A DNA stretch of 40,381 bases, from the NCBI GenBank assembly GCA_026413625.1, contig JAOAKO010000006.1, positions 1 through 40,381 of the forward strand. The letters run 5' to 3'. A model generated the notes under the pieces. It was not told the origin of the DNA, ran no database searches, and saw only the letters and a program-made list of their open reading frames with translations. The stretch comes from Microcaldota archaeon. Lineage in GTDB: Archaea; Micrarchaeota; Micrarchaeia; CABMEP01. Positions within the stretch are counted from its first letter, which is position 1. Each line of letters opens with the position of its first letter. Below are positions 34,163 to 40,381 of this stretch, piece by piece. The position numbers and the translations under genes are program-made.

Positions 34163-34657
34163 TTATTGGCTTGAGCTCCATATTGTGACTGAAAGATTTT
34201 GCAGCTGATCTTTATAAATCACTGGCCGCACAATAGTTACCTTTGATAGAACGGTCCCTGTTGGGGCGCTACCTATCGCCACATCAGCGATTGTGATGAA
34301 AAATTCATAAGGTCCTATTCCTAATCTCTCTTTAACAGTTTGATAACTCGTATAAGAAAGAATTGATAGATTTGAAACTTTTGCCTCACTGATTCTGATT
34401 GTATTGTGATGCTCGGCTAATCCAATTTGATTAAAGTTTGTTGCATTCCAATCCAACGGGTAACCTGGAGTTAGAAGCATGCTTGAAACGCTTAAGGCAA
34501 TTCTTGAAGCGTCGTCTATTCTAACCGAAACTGTTGTTCTCAATGAATTCCAATAATTGTAAAGCAGAGTGAGAAGTAGAATAAATAGTATTCCTGCAAC
34601 TATCGCATCGTATGAAAAGAACTGTCCTTTTAATTCTGAATTGCGATTAGCCGTCAT
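34163..34657 (-). CDS. Pilin-like secreted protein
   Basis: The 164-aa protein begins with basic residues and LKGQFFSYDAIVAGILFILL, close to a class III prepilin signal with a G|Q cleavage site, then a single TM and an extracellular domain with several N-x-S/T sites. Function is unrecognised beyond pilin-like. AGGTGA is 6 nt before the ATG, which overlaps the end of the preceding gene by 11 nt. It is the sixth and last gene of the operon. Confidence 0.72.
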   Translation of the reverse strand: MTANRNSELKGQFFSYDAIVAGILFILLLTLLYNYWNSLRTTVSVRIDDASRIALSVSSMLLTPGYPLDWNATNFNQIGLAEHHNTIRISEAKVSNLSILSYTSYQTVKERLGIGPYEFFITIADVAIGSAPTGTVLSKVTIVRPVIYKDQLQNLSVTIWSSSQ

Positions 34658-35105
34658 AAATAGTCACCTGACCATCCGAATTAATTATCTTGAATTTTCC
34701 TTTTGCAGTATTAATATATCTTATATTGCTAGTCGAATCTCCACCATTTACCACGATATTGTCAGTTGAAAGCGGGTATAATAAGTCTATATCTGCCAAA
34801 GAGCTGTAATTCAATCCTACCATTCCCTTGTATATGTACAATTTATATGGAACGCTGCTTATTGTTGTTGGAATCGAAATATTTTTTTCATATCCTTCTA
34901 TCGTTGCCGCTGCATTAATTTCATCTGCTATCATTACAATAAATTCCCTAGCGTAAATGCCTTCGGCGTATCTCTGCTGCTCGATAGCTTTGCCTGCAAT
35001 GATATAAAGGGATGTAAGAAAAACAAAGATAAAGAAGCTGTAAATAAGCAGGAATTCGAACGCAACCTGGCCTCTTGCATTTTTGATTCTATTTTTTACC
35101 GCCAT
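34647..35105 (-). CDS. Class III signal-peptide (pilin-like) protein
   Basis: The 152-aa protein starts MAVKNRIKNARGQVAFEF, with cleavage expected between Gly and Gln and Glu at position +5, followed by a hydrophobic stem, as in EppA-processed prepilins. I chose ATG at 35105 (GTGATC upstream), because an upstream extension would bury the signal and overlap the preceding gene. The mature part is beta-rich with several N-glycosylation sequons. Confidence 0.82.
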   Translation of the reverse strand: MAVKNRIKNARGQVAFEFLLIYSFFIFVFLTSLYIIAGKAIEQQRYAEGIYAREFIVMIADEINAAATIEGYEKNISIPTTISSVPYKLYIYKGMVGLNYSSLADIDLLYPLSTDNIVVNGGDSTSNIRYINTAKGKFKIINSDGQVTIYDG

Positions 35106-35113
35106 ATGATCAC

Positions 35114-35563
35114 TTAGTATAACTTTGAAATTATCACTACTCCATTTTGCACTAGAAATATGAATGATTGGGCTCCTCTTACATTGGACCAATCATGGCT
35201 TGAATTCAATTGTATTGGGACATTACTTGGAACAACCACTTCCATACGCATTGACTTTGGTCCGTTCAAAACAATATAAATCTCCCTTCCATCGCTTGAC
35301 GTGTTTAATCTTTGCACACTTGAGGGAAGAAACATAGTTTCGGTAGAGGAAGAGCCGTTCCCAAGCATGGAAAGCTTATTGGAGACAGAGACGATTTTTG
35401 TCAGCGTTGAATATGCCTGATTCGAATCAGTCTTCCACGATTCTGTTGAAAGAACTGAAAGAATATAGATTACAGTTGGAATAAGAATAAGCAATAGGAA
35501 TGAAACGATTATAAGCATTTCAAGCATTATCTGACCTTTAACATATCTCAAATCCGATCTCAT
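35114..35563 (-). CDS. Class III signal-peptide (pilin-like) protein
   Basis: The 149-aa protein has VKGQIMLEMLIIVSFLLL, again G|Q with Glu at +5 and a long hydrophobic helix, then an extracellular domain rich in Ser, Asn and Val. GTGATGGA precedes the ATG. The stop lies 8 nt before the next gene. Together with its neighbours it looks like a set of minor pilins rather than a high-copy major pilin. Confidence 0.82.
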   Translation of the reverse strand: MRSDLRYVKGQIMLEMLIIVSFLLLILIPTVIYILSVLSTESWKTDSNQAYSTLTKIVSVSNKLSMLGNGSSSTETMFLPSSVQRLNTSSDGREIYIVLNGPKSMRMEVVVPSNVPIQLNSSHDWSNVRGAQSFIFLVQNGVVIISKLY

Positions 35564-35572
35564 TCCATCACT

Positions 35573-36958
35573 TTATCTCTTCATCGAAGCATTAAAAATT
35601 CCCAAATAATATTGAGCTGAGGCTGAGCTTAATCTTATTGGATAAGGTATTGAAGTGCCAGCATTATCTCTTGTAAAGTTGCATAACAGCTCGCTGTTGC
35701 ATCCCGGCAGCCCTTTGTAAAGATTGCCTGGGATTGACGCATTATACTCTCTGTCGACAAAACTGTAAGTCGATCTTGCTGCAGGTATGGACTGTGAGGT
35801 TCCCGACAGTATTGTCTCTATTCCATACTCGTCAAATACGCCAGTGACATTGTTTGTAAGTCTTCTAAGATATCCATAATTAAAGTTGCGTCTTTCAATG
35901 TATCTTCCGCACTCTATTGAATTTCGCATATTTTCGATATTCAGTAGATAGTGGTAATGTCCCGTACTGTTATCAGTCAATTCTGTATTGTTATCTGAAA
36001 TCATAAGCAAAGGATACGCAGGTATGTCGCGAATCTTTGCAGAGGTATTGATAAAGAGGGGAATGTCCAAACCAATAAAATTATTTGTTTGTGCAGCTGC
36101 ATCCCCCACTATAATCGCTGCGCCGAAAAGCTGACCGCATTGCCTTGCCACATCCACGTTGTCAGTAACCATTATCTTTGTTTTGTTTTGAATAAATGAA
36201 TCCGCAAACTCGAAATCACTCTGCGGGCAGCTTGTCACAACAACAGGTTCTCCGTAAAACCAACCCCTTCCCCTGTTTCCGTTCATAATGAGAGAGGGTC
36301 CAATTTGAGCTATATTGGCCTGATCAGAAGGAATGACGCTCCTGTTTCTGAATCCCATTCTTGCAAGCCAAGGGTCTTCAAATCCTATTATAGAAATGTT
36401 TAATGAAATTGGAGAGCTGAATTTGACGTTGGTGCTTGATGTCTTGTCATAAATTGAAACGTCCATTGTAAAGTTGTACTGCACTGTCCAATAGTTAACT
36501 TGACTTATGTTAAAGTTTCTATAATTGACTCTTATGTCCATATTCATTGATTTTGCAAGTGCCGAAAGGTTTGAATCATAAGAAGAAAGCGTATTTGCCT
36601 GATCGATTAGCTGAACGGCATGGCTATCCGTCCTCTTTCCCGTATATGAGATATTCCATAATAATTCTGCCAATGAAGATTGGGATGGTGGATAATTTAT
36701 TGAGTCATTATTAAGCTTGTAAAGAGCTGAATAGACAAATGAGTAAGCAGTATTATTGAAATAGTTTGGAGAATACGCCTTTATAAAATCCTGCATTACT
36801 TGAAGCCTGAGTTTAGATGGTTCATTTGCAAGCTTTAGTTCATACGTTCTGAAGTAAACGTTCAATTCTATGATCATAAAAACAATTATGACTAGAGTAA
36901 GGATTGTAAATACAAATCCTTTCTTTTTATTCAGTTTATTTTCCAGTCTTTTTGCCAT
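35573..36958 (-). CDS. Large membrane-anchored extracellular protein of the pilin-like operon
   Basis: The 461-aa protein has a basic N-terminus, the sequence NKKKGFVFTILTLVIIVFMI as a pilin-like N-terminal helix, and a long extracellular region with Cys pairs (TSCPQ, RQCGQ, IECGRY, GCNSELLC), two of which could form disulfides, and many N-x-S/T sites. I recognise no enzyme domain. ATG at 36958 follows GTGA at 5 nt and is preferred over GTG at 36967. Its size suggests a tip or assembly component. Confidence 0.75.
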   Translation of the reverse strand: MAKRLENKLNKKKGFVFTILTLVIIVFMIIELNVYFRTYELKLANEPSKLRLQVMQDFIKAYSPNYFNNTAYSFVYSALYKLNNDSINYPPSQSSLAELLWNISYTGKRTDSHAVQLIDQANTLSSYDSNLSALAKSMNMDIRVNYRNFNISQVNYWTVQYNFTMDVSIYDKTSSTNVKFSSPISLNISIIGFEDPWLARMGFRNRSVIPSDQANIAQIGPSLIMNGNRGRGWFYGEPVVVTSCPQSDFEFADSFIQNKTKIMVTDNVDVARQCGQLFGAAIIVGDAAAQTNNFIGLDIPLFINTSAKIRDIPAYPLLMISDNNTELTDNSTGHYHYLLNIENMRNSIECGRYIERRNFNYGYLRRLTNNVTGVFDEYGIETILSGTSQSIPAARSTYSFVDREYNASIPGNLYKGLPGCNSELLCNFTRDNAGTSIPYPIRLSSASAQYYLGIFNASMKR

Positions 36959-36969
36959 ATTATTCACTT

Positions 36970-37542
36970 TTAGATGAATACTCTAATTCTTATCAGCAAT
37001 GGTCCAACTATTTTTCCTGGAGTATACTGGTTAACTGGAGAGGATGGGCATACAATTTCACTTGGGCAATTGCTACTGGGGTTGACCCTTGGTCTTGAAA
37101 TTTCACTTATTAATCTAGTGTCTGAAACCTGAATGGAATATTTATTCTGTGAAATTTTATTCGATGAATCTATCACTCTAATCTGTGTCCATTGATTACT
37201 TGAAGCTGTCTTATATTCAAGTATATATGCTGCATTTGAGGGAATTATAGAATCTATAACTGAAGCGGTTTGGTTTGCGCCGTTTGGATCTGATTCTGCA
37301 ATTTTCTTGGAGATAATGTAAGCAAAAGAATCGTTTTCTACTTGACCCAATATGGAAGGGGATCCGTCAATCAATAGATTCATGGCGTCTTTTGCGATGA
37401 TATAGGCATATTCCTGTACTGTAATATTATCTCTAAGCGTAACTGAAAACGCTATGAAAGTTGATATCGCAAGTACTATTAATGGAAGAGCAAGAAACGC
37501 ATCTGTTGTAAATATGAATGCATTTCTATTGGCTTTTTTCAC
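36970..37542 (-). CDS. Pilin-like secreted protein with N-terminal helix
   Basis: The 190-aa protein begins MKKANRNAFIFTTDAFLALP and a hydrophobic helix, then an extracellular domain with a Cys pair (SSNCPSEIVCP). The FIFTTDA start recalls archaeal prepilin-like proteins without a strict G|Q site. The start is GTG at 37542 after a G-rich stretch. It follows sppA by 17 nt and precedes the large protein by 11 nt. Function unknown. Confidence 0.75.
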   Translation of the reverse strand: MKKANRNAFIFTTDAFLALPLIVLAISTFIAFSVTLRDNITVQEYAYIIAKDAMNLLIDGSPSILGQVENDSFAYIISKKIAESDPNGANQTASVIDSIIPSNAAYILEYKTASSNQWTQIRVIDSSNKISQNKYSIQVSDTRLISEISRPRVNPSSNCPSEIVCPSSPVNQYTPGKIVGPLLIRIRVFI

Positions 37543-37559
37543 GCGAATTCCCCCCTATT

Positions 37560-38483
37560 CTATTGTATCTTAAGGCTATTAAATGATAACTTGCTGCTTA
37601 ATGTTTCACCAATCCCCTTCCCCATTTCATTGAAAAGAGTTGTAAAGAAATCTTTCTTTGTTTCAAGAACGCAAACATTTGGATCTCTATCAAGGCCGGC
37701 CATCATTGCAGCCTTATTTATTGCGTCTTGCCTTATTCCAAGTGCATCAACTAAACCTATTTCATAGGCTTGTCTTCCTGTAAATAACCTTGCGTCTGAG
37801 ATTAACTCTATTGAACGATTACTGAATTTTGAATCAGCGGACCTCTCTTTAATAGTTAGATTAAGGAATGAACCTCCTATTTCGTCTATTATAGCTTGAT
37901 ACACCTCTATCTCTTCTTCTGTCATTGGCCTGTATATCTCCCCGGTATCTTTCATCTCTCCGCTTTTTATTACTGTCATATTTATTCCCGTATTATTGAG
38001 CCATTTTGATAGATCAATGACCCATCCTGTCCTGGCTCCAATGCTTCCAGTTATCGCGTAGGGATTAGAATATATATAATCACTTCCTAAAGAAACAAAA
38101 TAGCCACCTGATGCTGCCATCTCACTTATGTATGTGACAGTTGGTTTTTTCATCTCTTTGAGATAAGAATAAATTTCGTTGGATGCAACTGCAGAACCGC
38201 CGGGTGTGTTCATAACAAGCACTAAACCCCTGATATCTGGCCTTTCTTCCGCCTCTTTAAGCAGACTTATCACTTCCGAAGAGGAAATTAAACCATACCC
38301 CTTATATGTAGATATTTGGCCGTTTATTTCTATAATCCCTATGCATCCCCCTACTCCAAAGGAAGATAAAAAATTAAGGAGAAACATTGCAATTAGAAGG
38401 ATTGCAACTATATATAGGATTATTCTCCCTGCGCTGATTCCTGCACTGCCCTCGGGTTTTAGTATGTGTTGTGTTGATCTCAT
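37560..38483 (-). CDS. sppA: Signal peptide peptidase SppA
   Basis: The 307-aa protein has one N-terminal TM (about 20-45) and the ClpP-like SppA domain: GLVLVMNTPGGSAVASNEI, the catalytic Ser125 in EMAASGGYFVS and the general-base Lys178 in KSGEMKDTGE. It cleaves remnant signal peptides and small membrane fragments. It heads the minus-strand operon of pilin-like genes, which links it to their secretion. A TTTAAATATA box A lies about 20-25 nt upstream of the ATG with no SD, so the mRNA is probably leaderless. Confidence 0.92.
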   Translation of the reverse strand: MRSTQHILKPEGSAGISAGRIILYIVAILLIAMFLLNFLSSFGVGGCIGIIEINGQISTYKGYGLISSSEVISLLKEAEERPDIRGLVLVMNTPGGSAVASNEIYSYLKEMKKPTVTYISEMAASGGYFVSLGSDYIYSNPYAITGSIGARTGWVIDLSKWLNNTGINMTVIKSGEMKDTGEIYRPMTEEEIEVYQAIIDEIGGSFLNLTIKERSADSKFSNRSIELISDARLFTGRQAYEIGLVDALGIRQDAINKAAMMAGLDRDPNVCVLETKKDFFTTLFNEMGKGIGETLSSKLSFNSLKIQ

Positions 38484-38500
38484 ATTAATAGATTGTTTGG

Positions 38501-38510
38501 TATATTTAAA
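38501..38510. promoter_or_regulatory. Shared box A between sppA and carS
   Basis: TATATTTAAA is TATA-like on both strands. It fits a leaderless start for sppA on the minus strand (ATG at 38483) and a start near 38535 for carS on the plus strand, where a GGGAGAT Shine-Dalgarno begins at about 38535. Confidence 0.4.
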
Positions 38511-38542
38511 AAGATTTATGTATAATAAAAATTTGGGAGATA

Positions 38543-39070
38543 ATGATTGACCTATTTATTAAAGCGTTAATTTTCATACTGCCGGCATACTTCGCAAATG
38601 CTGCGCCAGTGCTGCTGAGGACCGGAGAAAGTAAAACGCCTATGGACTACGGAATAAAATTCTATGACAGCAGAAGAATCCTTGGAAAGGGAAAAACCTG
38701 GACTGGATTTTTCGCAGGAATTGTAATAGGAACCTTAGTTGGAATACTTACGTGGCTTCTCGGAGTATCCGACATCTATCCTAATTTTGAAACGCATGTT
38801 TTGGTTGCATTTCTTCTTTCTGTCGGAACGATGGTTGGGGATGCAGTTGGAAGCTTTCTGAAAAGAAGAATGAATATTAGAAGCGGTATGTCTGTTCCAG
38901 TATTGGATCAGCTTGGTTTTCTGGTCTTTGCTTTATTATTCGCTTCTCCGTATTTGCCAAAAGAATTCGATATTCTCCTATTAATTGTTTTAGCTGTGTT
39001 CACTATTGTTATACATTACATATCTAATATTATTGCATATAAACTGAAGCTCAAAAAGGTTCCGTGGTAA
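38543..39070 (+). CDS. carS: CDP-archaeol synthase
   Basis: The 175-aa integral membrane protein has the CarS (DUF46) signature: PAYFANAAPVLLRTGE, LGKGKTWTGFFAG, MVGDAVGSFLKRRMNIRSG and VPVLDQLGF, over five membrane helices. It activates unsaturated archaetidic acid with CTP for archaeal phospholipid synthesis. GGGAGAT precedes the ATG. The presence of this ether-lipid enzyme is independent proof of an archaeal host. Confidence 0.95.
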   Translation: MIDLFIKALIFILPAYFANAAPVLLRTGESKTPMDYGIKFYDSRRILGKGKTWTGFFAGIVIGTLVGILTWLLGVSDIYPNFETHVLVAFLLSVGTMVGDAVGSFLKRRMNIRSGMSVPVLDQLGFLVFALLFASPYLPKEFDILLLIVLAVFTIVIHYISNIIAYKLKLKKVPW

Positions 39071-39104
39071 ATAAGCGATTTTTAAGCAGGAAAATAGGCA
39101 ACCT

Positions 39105-39115
39105 ATTTAAATTTT
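39105..39115 (+). promoter_or_regulatory. Box A of tRNA-Gln
   Basis: TTTAAATTTTT lies 30-40 nt before the first base of the tRNA; transcription would start near 39138 and give a short 5' leader for RNase P. Confidence 0.4.
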
Positions 39116-39144
39116 TGAGTATATTATAATAGTGAAAATGTTAT

Positions 39145-39217
39145 AGCCCCGTCGTATAGCGGTCAAGTATGCGGGCCTTTGGAGCCTGAGACACCGGTTC
39201 GAATCCGGTCGGGGCTA
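39145..39217 (+). tRNA. tRNA-Gln (anticodon TTG)
   Basis: Acceptor AGCCCCG pairs with CGGGGCT; D stem GTAT/GTAT has wobble pairs; anticodon stem CGGGC/GCCTG encloses CTTTGGA with anticodon TTG; T arm ACCGG-TTCGAAT-CCGGT. Discriminator is A, CCA is not encoded, and there is no intron. It lies between carS and the transglutaminase-like gene. Confidence 0.95.
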
Positions 39218-39238
39218 TTAAAATTTAAAAGTGAATAA

Positions 39239-40378
39239 ATGGAAAGAGAAAAATTAATGATAATAGGGATCATTGTACTTTTTGTTCTGAATGTCTACCA
39301 ATACCTCAACTATAATTCTCTAAAACAACTGCATATCAATTACGTGGAGAAAACAGATGCAGACATTGCAAAATTAAACTCCGAAAAGCAGGAACTGAAT
39401 CGTGAACTCCAGCAGCTTTTTGCAAAATATGAAAATAAGACAGCGGAGAATAAAATCCTGGAACAAAAATACCTTTCGCTTGAATGGAATTATACCAAAC
39501 TAAACGAGAGCTATAATTTAATGATTGAAAATTACACCTTGTTAAGCAAAGAATATCAGAATCTTAAGGAAGAAGCTACAACACTTCTTATATCTTTAGA
39601 CAAATATGCGGCAAGGATAAACGAATCCATGAGCTGGTTCTCCAAGAATTCAAATATAGACAATATTGACAGCAGCTTAAAAACCAGCTTGGAAGACGAC
39701 CTTAAAACAGAATGTTATAAAATAAATTTCGATGAATGCACTATAAAAACAGCTTGCTTATTGCTAGTCAATGATGAATTTTATGGGTTAAAGTACATTT
39801 CAGATACTTCCCTGTATGGAAAAACTGATAAACTATCTTCGCTCAATGAATTTCTTTCTAATAGGGGCGGGGATTGCGAAGACTATTCTCTCTTTTATAA
39901 AGCGGAAATAAACCATATTCTTGATAAGTGCAGAGGGAAAAAAATAATAATCGAATCCTATATCCCTATAGATAACGGCAAAAGATATTTTATAAATAAG
40001 AGGGATACCTGGTATATTAGGGATGCAGAGGCAAAACCGCTTAAAGATGGGAACATCTACCCATACGTTGTATGCTATTTGACGGAACCGTATCTTGGGC
40101 ACTGTGTAGTTGCATTTTCTAAACATAAAATAAATGAAAGCAGCCAGATAAATCTTCTTGAAGGCGCTGAATTAGTTGAGCCGCAAGACGGATCGTATCT
40201 GGGAGAGATCGGAAGAACCGTCAGACTGCCGATCAAACCAGATCAGCTCAATGAGCTAATGATAGTAATAAGCGATAATGATTTGTACAGCTATGATGAA
40301 GACGGATGGACAGGGTATCAAGACTTCTTTTCAAAGATAAAGGCAATGAAAACCGAGCTTCAAACTTATCTAAAATAG
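39239..40378 (+). CDS. Membrane-anchored coiled-coil transglutaminase-like protein
   Basis: The 379-aa protein has an N-terminal TM (about 6-26), a coiled coil to about residue 120, and a papain-like transglutaminase domain. The nucleophile motif is NRGGDCEDYSLFYKAEI (about 209-225) with Cys followed by Glu-Asp, and the later GHCVVAFS supplies the His, followed by acidic candidates for the third residue. The catalytic part is outside the membrane. It may cleave or cross-link surface proteins or peptides; no partner is beside it. GTGA lies upstream of the ATG. Confidence 0.82.
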   Translation: MEREKLMIIGIIVLFVLNVYQYLNYNSLKQLHINYVEKTDADIAKLNSEKQELNRELQQLFAKYENKTAENKILEQKYLSLEWNYTKLNESYNLMIENYTLLSKEYQNLKEEATTLLISLDKYAARINESMSWFSKNSNIDNIDSSLKTSLEDDLKTECYKINFDECTIKTACLLLVNDEFYGLKYISDTSLYGKTDKLSSLNEFLSNRGGDCEDYSLFYKAEINHILDKCRGKKIIIESYIPIDNGKRYFINKRDTWYIRDAEAKPLKDGNIYPYVVCYLTEPYLGHCVVAFSKHKINESSQINLLEGAELVEPQDGSYLGEIGRTVRLPIKPDQLNELMIVISDNDLYSYDEDGWTGYQDFFSKIKAMKTELQTYLK

Positions 40379-40381
40379 CTG

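Noticed and set aside
1-40381. CRISPR arrays, insertion sequences, integrase or attachment sites
   Set aside because: No regularly spaced repeats, transposase or integrase motifs, or terminal inverted repeats were seen on either strand. Neither tRNA shows a duplicated 3' end.

Overview
The window is archaeal. Evidence: a split RNA polymerase (rpoB as B''/B', rpoA as A'/A''), Rpo5/H, Rpo7/E', Rpo11/L and Spt4, EF-2 with the HRGPAQ diphthamide loop, membrane-type LonB, Csl4, CDP-archaeol synthase (CarS), class III (G|Q) prepilin-like signals, TATA-type box A promoters and SD motifs of the GGTGA type. Small tight operons, a stand-alone NFACT-R protein, pyruvate phosphate dikinase and an intron-bearing tRNA would suit a small-genome (DPANN-type) archaeon; the phylum cannot be fixed from the sequence alone.

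Layout. 1-204: 5' end of a secreted protein (minus strand), cut by the window edge. 298-494: tRNA-Ala(CGC) with a 125-nt, hairpin-filled intron. 646-1518: membrane protein. 1629-3251 (minus): csl4-rpoL-DUF99. 3359-7592 (plus): DUF373 membrane protein, an 865-aa P-type ATPase homologue with all catalytic motifs replaced, and a PIN-domain protein. 7682-9295: rpo7, spt4, stand-alone NFACT-R. 9357-11360: lonB, convergent with a roadblock/KaiC-like pair (11364-12508, minus). 12731-24359: rpoH-rpoB2-rpoB1-rpoA1-rpoA2-rpl30e-nusA, then rps12-rps7-EF-2 behind its own promoter and a 140-150-nt structured leader. 24415-25143: GT2 glycosyltransferase, convergent with ppdK (25176-27842, minus). 27966-29469: unknown protein, HExxH metallopeptidase, membrane-anchored winged-helix regulator. 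29560-34146: copper/thiol-redox island (SafE-cupredoxin, CopZ-like, DsbA-like, CopA) behind a repeat-rich operator. 34163-38483 (minus): SppA-led six-gene operon of pilin-like and secreted proteins. 38543-39070: carS. 39145-39217: tRNA-Gln(TTG). 39239-40378: membrane-anchored coiled-coil transglutaminase-like protein.

How the genes work together. The middle is the conserved transcription/translation core. The accessory parts are of three kinds: envelope and surface (secreted protein, pilin-like operon with SppA, transglutaminase-like protein, GT2, CarS), copper handling and extracytoplasmic thiol chemistry, and probable signalling or quality control (KaiC/roadblock, membrane HTH plus metallopeptidase, LonB, NFACT-R). 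The most unusual item is the P-type ATPase pseudoenzyme at 4608-7205. The canonical CopA at 31966-34146 serves as an internal control, because every motif lost in the first is present in the second. No gene-free stretch exceeds about 300 bases. The longest (205-645) holds the tRNA-Ala; the next are 12509-12730 and 20819-21039, both promoter/leader regions described below.
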